Source: Herbiconiux daphne (GTDB taxonomy: Bacteria; Actinomycetota; Actinomycetes; Actinomycetales; Microbacteriaceae). Taken from it: 64,000 nt of DNA. The stretch lies in contig NZ_JANLCJ010000001.1 of assembly GCF_024979295.1 (NCBI RefSeq), forward strand, positions 434,001-498,000. Direction: 5' to 3'. This document shows positions 38,045-46,137 of this stretch, in pieces. Each line of letters opens with the position of its first letter. The stretch's first letter is position 1. The translations under genes and the position numbers were made by a program. Below the pieces are notes generated by a model. That model did no database searches. It was given only the letters and a program-made list of their open reading frames with translations, and was not told the origin of the DNA.

Positions 38045-39238
38045 TCAGCCTGTCGTCACCCGGTCGACGAGCAGCGCCTCGTGCGCTCCGCCGACCCGGG
38101 TGAGGATGAGGGTGGCCGACTCGGGCCCCTTGAGGCCCAGTCGCGTGCGCAGTGCGGCCGGGTCGACGTCGGTGCCCCGCTTCTTGATCTCGAGCGTGCC
38201 GATGCGCCGCTCGCGCAGCGCCTTCTTGAGCTGCGTCTCGCTCGCGGGCAGCCGCTCGCGCACCCGGAACGCCGAGGCGAACGGCGTCTCGACGAGCTCG
38301 TCGCCGGTGAGGTAGGCGATGTCGCGCGAGAGCATGCCGGCGCCGAGGGTGCCCGCCAGGGCGCCGATGAGCCGGGCCCGGATCACCGCGCCGTCGGGTT
38401 CGTAGACGTAGTCGCCGAGCGCGCGCACCTCGGCGTCGGTGCTGTCTTCCGCCGCCGACAGTTCGGCGATGCCGGTGTCGCTCACCACGAGGGCAGATCG
38501 GCGGATGCCGCCACGCGCCAGCGACCCGAACCACAGCCCCATCTCGACCACCTGCCCGTCGACCGACACCCACTGCGCCTCGGCGGCGGCCGGGATGAGC
38601 GAGCGGTCGAAGCCCGGGCCGAGCTTGACGCCGGTCGGCATCCGCTCGGCCAGCCCGAACGCGAAGTCGACCGAGGGGGAGTAGTCCTCGGGGCGGGTCA
38701 GCCGGGTGGTGTTCGCCGTGCCACTCGTGCGGCGGGCGGGGTCGAGGTAGACGGCGTCGACGCCGGCGAGGTCGAATCGCTCGGCATCGCCCAGCACCAC
38801 CTCGGCGTTCGGAAAGCTCGCCAGGTTGTAGGTCGCGAGTGCGGCGGTGACCTCGTCGCGTTCGACGCCGACGACCGGGATGTCGAGTGCCGCCAGCGCC
38901 AGCGCGTCGGCGCCGATGCCGCAGCCGAGGTCGGCCACCCGGCTGACGCCCGCGTCGCGGTAGCGACCCGCGTGCAGTGCCGCGACCTTGAGCCGGGTCG
39001 CCTGCTCGAGGGCGGCCTGGGTGTAGAGCAGTCGGTCGGCGAACGCGCCGAACTTGGATCGGGCCTTGGCGCGCAGCCGGGACTGCGTCAGCACGGCGGC
39101 GACGAGCTCGGGCGAGTGCCCGGCCTTGCGCAGCGCCGCGACCTGCTGCACCGCGTGCGCCGCGGAGTATTCGGGCAGCGAGTCGAGCAGCGTGAGCCCC
39201 TCCGAGGTGAGCAGGAGGGTGAGCTCGGCGGAATCCAT
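38045..39238 (-). CDS. THUMP-like domain class I SAM-dependent methyltransferase
   Basis: 397 residues from the ATG at 39238, which has TACCGT ending six bases upstream on this strand. The SAM motif VADLGCGIGADALALA is at about residues 103-118 and a YLDPARR motif at about 165. The C-terminal part (ASETQLKKALRERRIGTLEIKKRGTDVDP) fits the THUMP-like domain found in actinobacterial RNA methyltransferases. The rRNA or tRNA target is unknown. Confidence 0.85.
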   Translation of the reverse strand: MDSAELTLLLTSEGLTLLDSLPEYSAAHAVQQVAALRKAGHSPELVAAVLTQSRLRAKARSKFGAFADRLLYTQAALEQATRLKVAALHAGRYRDAGVSRVADLGCGIGADALALAALDIPVVGVERDEVTAALATYNLASFPNAEVVLGDAERFDLAGVDAVYLDPARRTSGTANTTRLTRPEDYSPSVDFAFGLAERMPTGVKLGPGFDRSLIPAAAEAQWVSVDGQVVEMGLWFGSLARGGIRRSALVVSDTGIAELSAAEDSTDAEVRALGDYVYEPDGAVIRARLIGALAGTLGAGMLSRDIAYLTGDELVETPFASAFRVRERLPASETQLKKALRERRIGTLEIKKRGTDVDPAALRTRLGLKGPESATLILTRVGGAHEALLVDRVTTG

Positions 39239-39289
39239 CCGGCAACGGTACCAACCTGCCGGGTGGTGCGCCCATCCGTCGGCCTTGTC

Positions 39290-39314
39290 TGGCACTCACA
39301 TTGCGCGAGTGCCA
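39290..39314. promoter_or_regulatory. Upstream CIRCE-like operator
   Basis: TGGCACTC-N9-GAGTGCCA, a perfect 8-bp dyad with the nine-base spacer of CIRCE. It differs from the consensus TTAGCACTC at the outer bases. It overlaps the -35 box of groES. Confidence 0.75.
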
Positions 39315-39330
39315 AAAGAGCCTCTAAACT
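39301..39330 (+). promoter_or_regulatory. groES promoter
   Basis: TTGCGC (39301-39306) and TAAACT (39325-39330) are 18 bp apart, flanked on both sides by CIRCE dyads. Confidence 0.5.
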
Positions 39331-39334
39331 CGAC

Positions 39335-39361
39335 TTAGCACTCTCGGTGTGAGGGTGCTAA
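39335..39361. promoter_or_regulatory. CIRCE operator of groES
   Basis: TTAGCACTC-N9-GGGTGCTAA matches the CIRCE consensus with one change in the right arm. It lies at the transcription start, so HrcA binding would block groES until heat shock. Confidence 0.9.
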
Positions 39362-39398
39362 CCCAGACGTTTTGTAACTGAGAAAGAAGAGGTCAACC

Positions 39399-39695
39399 GT
39401 GTCGGTCTCCATCAAGCCGCTCGAGGATCGCATCGTCATCAAGCAGGTCGAAGCTGAGCAGACCACTGCTTCCGGTCTCGTCATTCCTGACACCGCCAAG
39501 GAGAAGCCCCAGGAGGGCGAAGTCGTCGCCGTCGGCCCCGGCCGCATCGACGACAACGGCAACCGCGTGCCGCTCGACGTCGCTGTCGGCGACAAGGTCA
39601 TCTACTCCAAGTACGGCGGAACCGAGGTGAAGTACGCGGGCGAAGACTTCCTCGTGCTCTCGGCTCGCGACGTGCTCGCGGTGGTCGTTCGCTGA
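39399..39695 (+). CDS. groES: Co-chaperonin GroES
   Basis: 98 residues from a [33 protein letters not shown] covers the core and the start of the mobile loop, and [31 protein letters not shown] the end. It caps GroEL during folding. groEL does not follow; a terminator does, so the chaperonin is encoded elsewhere, as is common in actinobacteria. Confidence 0.97.
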   Translation: MSVSIKPLEDRIVIKQVEAEQTTASGLVIPDTAKEKPQEGEVVAVGPGRIDDNGNRVPLDVAVGDKVIYSKYGGTEVKYAGEDFLVLSARDVLAVVVR

Positions 39696-39713
39696 CGCGA
39701 ATCGCACACTGAC

Positions 39714-39745
39714 AGAACCCGGGTGGCTCAGGCCGCCCGGGTTCT
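39714..39745 (+). terminator. groES terminator
   Basis: AGAACCCGGG (39714-39723) pairs with CCCGGGTTCT (39736-39745), followed by TCTGCGTT. It lies 18 bases after the groES stop. Confidence 0.8.
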
Positions 39746-39788
39746 TCTGCGTTCCGGGCCGGGGCGTCTGCGGGGGTAGAGTTTGTCG

Positions 39789-40754
39789 GTGCCACCGCCC
39801 CCTCCGCCCTCGAACGTGCTCACCATCTCGGGCTCGGAGTCGCAGCGATTCCGCACCGGGCTCGTGAGCGCCCTCGTCGCTTACGTTCTCTGGGGTGTGT
39901 TCCCCCTCTACTTCCTCTTGCTGCGGCCCGCCGGCGCCTTCGAGATCGTGGCGTGGCGCATCCTGTTCTCACTCGTCTTCTGCGTCGTGCTCATCACGTC
40001 GCTGCGCACCTGGAAGCCGTTCCTGGCGATCGCGCGTCAGCCCAAGATCCTGCTGCTCATGGGTCTCGCGGGGGCGCTCATCTACGTCAACTGGCAGACC
40101 TACATCCTCGGCACCCTCTCGAACCAGGTGGTCGAGACATCCCTCGGCTACTTCATCAACCCGATCGTCACCGTGCTGCTCGGTGTGCTCGTGCTGCGCG
40201 AGCGGCTTCGCGTTCTGCAATGGGTCGCCATCGGCGTGAGCGCGCTCGCCGTGGTGGTGCTCACGGTGGGCTACGGCTCGGTGCCCTGGATCGCCCTCGT
40301 GCTCGCCTCGTCGTTCGGGCTCTACGGCCTGGTGAAGAAGGTGGTCGGGCCGCGCGTCGACGCCGTGAGCGGCCTGACGCTCGAGACGGTGTGGCTGACC
40401 CCGGTCGCGATCGTGCAGCTCATCGTCGTGGGTCAGGTGAGCGGGCTGGTGTTCGGCAGCGTGAGCGTGTGGCACACCGTGCTGATGCTGGTCTCGGGGG
40501 TGGCCACGGCCATCCCGCTGCTGCTCTTCGCATCGGCGACCCGCCGACTGCCCCTGGTCTATGTGGGGTTCATGCAGTTCATCGCGCCCATTCTGCAGTT
40601 CGCCATCGGCGTCTTCGTGCTGAAGGAGCCGATGCCGCCCGAGCGCTGGGCGGGATTCGCGATCGTGTGGGTGTCGCTCGCGCTGCTCGTCGTCGACATG
40701 CTGCGGGCCTCGCGCCAGTCGAAGCCGCTCGACCTCGAGGTCGAGGGGCTCTGA
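39789..40754 (+). CDS. rarD: EamA family transporter RarD
   Basis: 321 residues from the GTG at 39789, chosen because TAGAGT (39777-39782) ends six bases upstream; a TTG at 39783 would add two residues. Ten membrane helices of the drug/metabolite transporter superfamily. YVLWGVFPLYF(K/L)LLRP and the NWQTYILGTLSNQVVETSLGYFINP region are RarD signatures. The substrate is unknown; the chloramphenicol link is historical. Confidence 0.9.
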   Translation: MPPPPPPSNVLTISGSESQRFRTGLVSALVAYVLWGVFPLYFLLLRPAGAFEIVAWRILFSLVFCVVLITSLRTWKPFLAIARQPKILLLMGLAGALIYVNWQTYILGTLSNQVVETSLGYFINPIVTVLLGVLVLRERLRVLQWVAIGVSALAVVVLTVGYGSVPWIALVLASSFGLYGLVKKVVGPRVDAVSGLTLETVWLTPVAIVQLIVVGQVSGLVFGSVSVWHTVLMLVSGVATAIPLLLFASATRRLPLVYVGFMQFIAPILQFAIGVFVLKEPMPPERWAGFAIVWVSLALLVVDMLRASRQSKPLDLEVEGL

Positions 40755-40807
40755 GTCGGGTGTTCTGAGTCGCGGGCTCTGAGTCGCAGAGTTCCGGGTC
40801 GCAGCGG
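40751..40807 (+). repeat. Short tandem repeat of about 14 bp at the rarD stop
   Basis: Units CTGAGTCGGGTGTT (40751-40764), CTGAGTCGCGGGCT (40765-40778) and CTGAGTCGCAGAGTT (40779-40793), then a degenerate fourth, CCGGGTCGCAGCGG. The first unit includes the rarD stop. It fills most of the gap to the next gene. Confidence 0.8.
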
Positions 40808-40810
40808 CGA

Positions 40811-40816
40811 TATGGT
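40811..40816 (+). promoter_or_regulatory. -10 box (TATGGT) of the short LivK paralogue
   Basis: TATGGT ends nine bases before the ATG at 40826, just downstream of the tandem repeat. The spacing allows only a very short leader. Confidence 0.35.
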
Positions 40817-40825
40817 GAAACCGAC

Positions 40826-41635
40826 ATGATTCCCGGCTCGACCCGCACCCGACGACCTGCCTCCGCACGCCGCGCGGCGCTCGCCGTGCTCGCCACCGCG
40901 GTGGCGGTCGCGCTCACCGCGTGCGTGAGCGGCCCGGCGGTGCCCTCGGGCACGCCGACACCGGTCGCCACCATGGTGCAGCCGAACCCCACGGGCGACG
41001 GCACCGTCGTGATCGGCGCGCTCGTGCCGCTCTCGGGGGCGAACGCCGTGCACGGCAACGCCGGCCTCGCCGGAGTCGCGCTGGCCGCACGCGACATCGC
41101 CGAAGCCGGTGGCGCGCTCGGCACACCGGTGATCGTGGTGCCGGGGGATGCCGCCGACGCGACGAGCACCCGCGGCGCCGAGAGCGTCGCCACGTTCGCC
41201 GGGCGCGGGGTCGATGCCGTCGTCGGGCCGAACAGCGCCGACCTGGTCGACGCGATCGGCGCGGCCGCGCTCGCAGCGGGCCTGCCGGGGGTGACCGCGG
41301 TGGCCGAGCCCGAGGCCGTCGACGACGCCTTCGCCGCCCGCCTGCGCTCCTCCGACCCCACCCTCGCCGACACCGCCTTCGGCGCCGAGAGCTACGACGC
41401 CACGGTCATGATCGCCCTCGCCGCCGAGCTCGCGGGCGACGACGGGGCGGCCTCGATCGCCGAGTTCCTCCCGGCCGTGACCTCGGGCGGGGTGGCCTGC
41501 TCGAGCTACGGGGCCTGTCTCGACGTGCTGAAGTCGCGCGCCGACATCCGCTACACCGGGGTGGCGTCGACGCTGACGACGGATGCCGCGGCCCCCGTCG
41601 CCGGCACGCTCGTGCTGATCGGACTCACCCGCTGA
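40826..41635 (+). CDS. Internally shortened LivK-like substrate-binding lipoprotein
   Basis: 269 residues with a lipoprotein signal (LTAC, Cys33). Residues about 55-150 match the N lobe of the neighbouring LivK (VIGALVPLSGA against KIGSILPTTGS; VDAVVGP against VAGIVGA). Residues about 155-269 match the LivK C-terminal end (AVDDAFAARL against LADDAFKAKL; GAESYDATVMIALAA against AAESYDAVNLMALAA; two Cys in GGVACSSYGAC against GGTKCTSFSEC). About 150 middle residues are missing, yet the frame is open. It may be a reduced binding protein, a regulator of the importer, or a decaying copy. Confidence 0.8.
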   Translation: MIPGSTRTRRPASARRAALAVLATAVAVALTACVSGPAVPSGTPTPVATMVQPNPTGDGTVVIGALVPLSGANAVHGNAGLAGVALAARDIAEAGGALGTPVIVVPGDAADATSTRGAESVATFAGRGVDAVVGPNSADLVDAIGAAALAAGLPGVTAVAEPEAVDDAFAARLRSSDPTLADTAFGAESYDATVMIALAAELAGDDGAASIAEFLPAVTSGGVACSSYGACLDVLKSRADIRYTGVASTLTTDAAAPVAGTLVLIGLTR

Positions 41636-41672
41636 GAGCGCGGCCATGTCACCGCAAGGTAACGATTTGGCC

Positions 41673-41692
41673 GTGTTACACGGCTGTAACAC
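41673..41692. promoter_or_regulatory. GlnR-like dyad upstream of livK
   Basis: GTGTTACA-N4-TGTAACAC is a perfect 8-bp dyad. Read as GTTAC-N6-GTAAC it fits the actinobacterial GlnR box (GTnAC-N6-GnAAC). Its centre is about 50 bases upstream of the expected transcription start, a usual place for an activator. Confidence 0.55.
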
Positions 41693-41699
41693 GCACGTA

Positions 41700-41728
41700 T
41701 TGTTCCGGGGCGCTCGGGCGCATAGCTT
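41700..41728 (+). promoter_or_regulatory. livK promoter
   Basis: TTGTTC (41700-41705) and TAGCTT (41723-41728) with a 17-bp spacer, downstream of the dyad. The leader to the ATG is about 55 nt and ends in an AAGGAG site. Confidence 0.5.
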
Positions 41729-41788
41729 GAATGCACGGCGATTCTTCGAGTCTGCCGAGAAACTGCACACATTCACATAAGGAGCACC

Positions 41789-43147
41789 ATGAGCGTATTC
41801 GCGAAGGTCACCACCTCGCGCTCGAAGCCCCTGTCGATCCTTGCGGGCGTTGCCGCGTTCAGTGCCGGCGCTTTGCTGCTGGCCTCGTGCGCGTCGACCC
41901 CGTCTGACGACGGCGGAGAGACCACCGCGGCCGCAGCGATCTGCGGGCCCGACGCGGCGACCACGGCGGCCGACATCACGGCAACCGCGCCTGAGGCAGC
42001 CCAGACCCGCGACACGACCCTGAAGATCGGTTCGATCCTGCCGACCACCGGTAGCCTCGCCTTCCTCGGCCCGCCCGAGATCGCGGGTGTCGACCTGGCC
42101 GTCGACGAGATCAACGCATCGGCATCCGGCGTTCTCGGCGGCAACGTCGAGGTCATCCACCGCGACTCCGGCGACACCACGACCGACATCGCGACCCAGT
42201 CGGCGACCGACCTGCTCAGCCAGGGCGTCGCGGGCATCGTGGGTGCTGCGTCATCCGGTGTCTCGTTCACCTTCATCGACCAGGTGACCGGCGCTCAGGT
42301 CGTTCAGATCTCGCCGGCGAACACCTCGCCCGACTTCTCGACCTACGACGACGGCGGCTACTACTTCCGCACCGCCCCGTCCGACGTGCTGCAGGGCCGC
42401 GTGCTCGGCAACCTGATGGTCGGTGACGGCGCCACGAACATCGGCATCATCTACCTCAACGACGCCTACGGCTCCGGTCTCGAAGAGAACGTCGCCAAGG
42501 CTGTCGAAGCGGCCGGTGGAACCGTCGTCGCGTCGGAGGCCTTCAACGAAGGCGACAGCCAGTTCAGCGCTCAGATCGACGCCGTCGTGGCCGAAGACCC
42601 CGACGCCATCGCGCTGATCGCGTTCGACCAGACCAAGGTCATCATCCCCGAGCTCGTCGGAACCAAGGGTTACGACGGCGGCAAGGTCTACTTCGTCGAC
42701 GGCAACCTGGCCGACTACTCGGCCGACTTCGACGAGGGCACCCTGAACTGCGCCAAGGGCACGCTCCCCGGCGTTCTCGCTGACGACGCGTTCAAGGCCA
42801 AGCTGCTCGGTGTGAACCCCGATCTGACCGACTTCAGCTACGCGGCTGAGTCCTACGACGCGGTGAACCTGATGGCCCTCGCGGCGATCGCCGGCGGCTC
42901 GGCCACCGGCCCCGCCATCCAGGCGAACATGCAGGCGGTCTCTGAGGGTGGCACGAAGTGCACCAGCTTCTCGGAGTGCGCCGACCTGCTCGCTGCGGGC
43001 ACCGACATCGACTACGACGGCATCTCCGGCCCGATCACGTTCGATGACAACGGTGACCCGACCGAGGCCTACATCGGCATCTACCAGTACGGCTCGGACA
43101 ACACCTACGCGCCGCTGAACGTCGAGTTCGGCTCGCTCGCGGAGTAG
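41789..43147 (+). CDS. livK: Branched-chain amino acid ABC transporter substrate-binding lipoprotein
   Basis: 452 residues. The lipobox LASC has Cys34 as the lipidation site. The rest is a type I periplasmic-binding fold of the Leu/Ile/Val-binding family: KIGSILPTTGSLAFLG, GVDLAVDEINASASG, then GIIYLNDAYGSGLEE and DAIALIAFDQTKVII. It captures branched-chain or related amino acids outside the membrane. An AAGGAG site lies five bases before the ATG. The permease and ATPase genes face it from the other strand. Confidence 0.93.
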   Translation: MSVFAKVTTSRSKPLSILAGVAAFSAGALLLASCASTPSDDGGETTAAAAICGPDAATTAADITATAPEAAQTRDTTLKIGSILPTTGSLAFLGPPEIAGVDLAVDEINASASGVLGGNVEVIHRDSGDTTTDIATQSATDLLSQGVAGIVGAASSGVSFTFIDQVTGAQVVQISPANTSPDFSTYDDGGYYFRTAPSDVLQGRVLGNLMVGDGATNIGIIYLNDAYGSGLEENVAKAVEAAGGTVVASEAFNEGDSQFSAQIDAVVAEDPDAIALIAFDQTKVIIPELVGTKGYDGGKVYFVDGNLADYSADFDEGTLNCAKGTLPGVLADDAFKAKLLGVNPDLTDFSYAAESYDAVNLMALAAIAGGSATGPAIQANMQAVSEGGTKCTSFSECADLLAAGTDIDYDGISGPITFDDNGDPTEAYIGIYQYGSDNTYAPLNVEFGSLAE

Positions 43148-43163
43148 TCCTCCCGAACACCGG

Positions 43164-43198
43164 AAGGCCCGGCCCCTCCTCGGAGGGTGCCGGGCCTT
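43164..43198 (+). terminator. livK terminator
   Basis: AAGGCCCGGC (43164-43173) pairs with GCCGGGCCTT (43189-43198), with an inner stem CCCTCC/GGAGGG. TTCGCT follows. It lies 16 bases after the livK stop. Confidence 0.85.
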
Positions 43199-43272
43199 TC
43201 GCTGTGCCGGGCGCGCGTGGTCGCGGCGCGGGCGCGGGCTAGCGCCCGCCCGGCCCTCGTCGAGACGTCAAA

Positions 43273-43304
43273 AAACGCCCCAAGACCGCAGTCTTGGGGC
43301 GTTT
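43273..43304 (-). terminator. Terminator of the livHMGF operon
   Basis: AAACGCCCCAAGAC (43273-43286) and GTCTTGGGGCGTTT (43291-43304) form a 14-bp stem with loop CGCA. On the minus strand it ends in a run of six T, a textbook intrinsic terminator, 29 bases after the livF stop. The plus-strand side has TTTCTC, so it may also back up the livK terminator. Confidence 0.9.
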
Positions 43305-43333
43305 CTCGACTTCTCGAGGCGGGTGAGGCGGGC

Positions 43334-44173
43334 CTAGTGGCCCTGATCGGCCGCCAGGGTGCCGAGGTAGAGCTCGATGACCTTGGGGTCTTTCATGAGC
43401 TCGCGGCCGGTGCCCGTGTAGGCGTCGCGGCCCTGGTCGAGCACGTAGGCCCGGTCGCAGATCTGCAGGCAGCGGCGCGCGTTCTGCTCCACCATGATGA
43501 CCGAGACGCCGGCGCGGTTGATCTGGTGCACGCGCATGAACGTCTCGTCCTGGCGCACGGGCGAGAGGCCCGCCGACGGCTCGTCGAGCAGCAGAACGGA
43601 TGGCTCCATCATGAGCGCCCGGCCCATGGCCACCATCTGGCGCTCACCGCCCGAGAGCGAGCCGGCGCGCTGCTTGCGGCGCTTGCCGAGCTCGGGGAAG
43701 AGGGTGGTGACGAAGTCGAAGCGTTCCGCGAAGATCGACGGCTTCTGGAACAGGCCCATCTCGAGGTTCTCCTCGATTGTGAGGCTCGGGAAGACGTTGT
43801 TGTTCTGCGGCACCATGCCGACACCCTTGGTGACGAGCTTGTTGGCCTTGAGGCCCGTGATGTCCTCACCCTTCAGGATGACCTTGCCACCGCGGATCTT
43901 GATCTGGCCGAAGATCGCCTTGAGCACCGTCGACTTGCCGGCGCCGTTGGGCCCGATGATGCCGATCAGCTCGCCCGGGTAGGCCTCGATCGTGCAGCCG
44001 TTCAAGATGTTCACGCCCGGCAGGTAGCCGCCGATCAGGTTGTCGGTCTTGAGCACCGGCTCGCCGCGGTCGGTGGGCGCGAGGGTGTGCGGGCCCTGGG
44101 GGCGTGCACGCGCGGAGTCCTCGGCGAGCACGTTCGTCTCGTCGTTGACCTCGTTCGGGTTGATGTCGCTCAT
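43334..44173 (-). CDS. livF: Branched-chain amino acid ABC transporter ATP-binding protein LivF
   Basis: 279 residues from the ATG at 44173. Walker A is GPNGAGKST, the signature LSGGERQ, and Walker B LLLDEPSAGLSP. A disordered N-terminal extension of about 38 residues precedes the ABC domain. The ATG overlaps the livG stop by four bases. It is the last gene of the livHMGF operon. Confidence 0.95.
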   Translation of the reverse strand: MSDINPNEVNDETNVLAEDSARARPQGPHTLAPTDRGEPVLKTDNLIGGYLPGVNILNGCTIEAYPGELIGIIGPNGAGKSTVLKAIFGQIKIRGGKVILKGEDITGLKANKLVTKGVGMVPQNNNVFPSLTIEENLEMGLFQKPSIFAERFDFVTTLFPELGKRRKQRAGSLSGGERQMVAMGRALMMEPSVLLLDEPSAGLSPVRQDETFMRVHQINRAGVSVIMVEQNARRCLQICDRAYVLDQGRDAYTGTGRELMKDPKVIELYLGTLAADQGH

Positions 44174-45153
44174 CGCTCCCTCTCCGCTGCCGGGGGTGTG
44201 GTGGTCTCGCCGTAGCCGGGGCCCTCGTCGACCTCCGGATGCGCCTCGCGAGCCTTGCGCTCGGCCTCGAGCACGGGGTTCGGGCCGTCTTCCATCAGGT
44301 CGCCGAGGTCTTCGTCGTGGTGCGCGCCCAGGTAGGCGTCGATCACGGCGGGGTCTTTCATGACGCTCTCGGGCGGCCCTTCGGCCACCACGCGGCCCTC
44401 GGCCATCACGATCACCCAGTCGGAGATGTGCATGACCATGTGCATGTCGTGCTCGACGAACAGCACCGAGGTGCCGTCGCTCTTGAGGTTCTTGATGTGG
44501 CCGAGCAGCGACTGCGTGAGCGCCGGGTTGACACCCGCCATCGGCTCGTCGAGCATGATCAGCTCGGGCTTCGACATGAGCGCGCGGGCCATCTCGAGGA
44601 GCTTGCGCTGGCCGCCCGAGAGCGAGGCGGCGTAGTCTTCGCGCTTGGCGTCGAGCTTGAAGCGGGCGAGGAGGTCGTCGGCGCGGGCCGTGTTCTCTTC
44701 TTCCTGCTTGCGCCACAGCGGCTTGAACAGGGCGCTGAACAGGCCCTCGCCCTTCTGGCCGGTGGCGCCGAGCAGCATGTTCTGCAGCACCGAGAGGCGG
44801 CCGAGCGACTTGGTCAGCTGGAAGGTGCGCACCATGCCGGCGCGAGCCACCTTGAAGGCCGGAACGCCCGCGAGCGACTTGCCGTCGAACTCCCAGGTGC
44901 CGGTGTTCGGCTTGTCGAAGCCGGTGAGCAGGTTGAACATCGTGGTCTTGCCGGCCCCGTTCGGGCCGATGAGCGCGGTGATCTGCCCGCGGGGAATCTC
45001 GAGGTGATCGACATCCACGGCTTTGAGGCCGCCGAACTGGCGGGTCACGTGGTCGGCGATCACGATCGGATCGGTCTTGGCGCAGCCCGGGCCGACCTCG
45101 CCCTTGACGAGCGGGTGGGTGGCGACGACGGCGGGTTCTGAGATGTTAGACAC
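44170..45153 (-). CDS. livG: Branched-chain amino acid ABC transporter ATP-binding protein LivG
   Basis: 327 residues from the GTG at 45153, which overlaps the livM stop. Walker A is GPNGAGKTT, signature LSGGQRK, Walker B IMLDEPMAGVNP. The LivG-type motif GMVRTFQ and the C-terminal VIDAYLGAHHDEDL are present. The C terminus has a further acidic, Pro-rich tail of about 45 residues. It pairs with LivF to drive transport. Confidence 0.95.
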   Translation of the reverse strand: MSNISEPAVVATHPLVKGEVGPGCAKTDPIVIADHVTRQFGGLKAVDVDHLEIPRGQITALIGPNGAGKTTMFNLLTGFDKPNTGTWEFDGKSLAGVPAFKVARAGMVRTFQLTKSLGRLSVLQNMLLGATGQKGEGLFSALFKPLWRKQEEENTARADDLLARFKLDAKREDYAASLSGGQRKLLEMARALMSKPELIMLDEPMAGVNPALTQSLLGHIKNLKSDGTSVLFVEHDMHMVMHISDWVIVMAEGRVVAEGPPESVMKDPAVIDAYLGAHHDEDLGDLMEDGPNPVLEAERKAREAHPEVDEGPGYGETTTPPAAERER

Positions 45154-46123
45154 TGAAGGACAGCTCCTTCTTGTTTCCGAAAATACCTTGCGGTCTGAAG
45201 ATGACGAGCAGCATGAGCGCGACACCGACGAGGATGAATCGTATCTGCCCAGCCTGAGTGGTGCTGATGAAACTCAGGGCACCGGATTCGATGGCGCCGT
45301 AGAGGATGCCCTGGGTGAGCGAGAGCACGACCCAGAAGATCATCGAGCCGACGATGGGGCCGAAGATGGTGGCCGCGCCACCCAGCAGCATGATCGTCCA
45401 GATGAAGAAGGTGAGGCCGGTGGTGTAGTTCGCCGGCTGCACCGCTCGCGGCAGGATGAAGATGATGCCCGCGACCGAGCCCATCACGCCACCGAGAACC
45501 AGGGCCTGCATCTTGTAGGAGTAGACGTTCTTGCCGAGCGAGCGCACGGCATCCTCGTCTTCACGGATGCCCTTCACCACGCGGCCCCAGGGGCTGCGCA
45601 TCAGAAGGAACACCAGCACGCTGGCGAGCACCACGAGGGCCCAGCCGACGATGCGGATCCACCAGTCGTATTCGTTGTAGGTGAACGGGCCGAAGCCGTA
45701 ACGGCCCTCGGGAATCGGGTTGATCGCCGCGAAGGTGCCCTTGAAGCCGGAGAGGCCGTTCGCCGCACCGGTGAAGTCGGTGAGCCCGGTCGTGGTCACG
45801 ATGTAGCGCACCACCTCGGCCGCCGCGATCGTGACGATGGCCAGGTAGTCGGCCCGCAGTCGCAGCGTCGGGATGCCGAGGATGAACGCGAAGATCACCG
45901 AGCAGATGATGGCGCTCAGCACCGCGACGATGAGCGGTGCGCCCGCGAGCGTCGGGATGGCGAACGCGTAGGCGCCGATGAGGAGGAAGGCGGCCTGACC
46001 GAAGTTCAGGAGGCCCGTGTAGCCGAAGTGGATGCCGAGGCCGATGGCCGCGAGCGCATAGGCCGCGGTCGTCGGGCTGATGATCTCGCCGACGGCATTG
46101 CCGAAGATGTTTCCCCAGTCCAT
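45146..46123 (-). CDS. livM: Branched-chain amino acid ABC transporter permease LivM
   Basis: 325 residues with about ten membrane helices. GYTGLLNFGQAAFLLIGAYAFAI is the LivM/LivH signature, GRVVKGIREDEDAVRSLGKNV the cytoplasmic coupling loop. The start has a strong GGGAGGAG site. It lies 14 bp downstream of livH. Confidence 0.95.
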   Translation of the reverse strand: MDWGNIFGNAVGEIISPTTAAYALAAIGLGIHFGYTGLLNFGQAAFLLIGAYAFAIPTLAGAPLIVAVLSAIICSVIFAFILGIPTLRLRADYLAIVTIAAAEVVRYIVTTTGLTDFTGAANGLSGFKGTFAAINPIPEGRYGFGPFTYNEYDWWIRIVGWALVVLASVLVFLLMRSPWGRVVKGIREDEDAVRSLGKNVYSYKMQALVLGGVMGSVAGIIFILPRAVQPANYTTGLTFFIWTIMLLGGAATIFGPIVGSMIFWVVLSLTQGILYGAIESGALSFISTTQAGQIRFILVGVALMLLVIFRPQGIFGNKKELSFSV

Positions 46124-46137
46124 GAGTCTCTCCTCCC

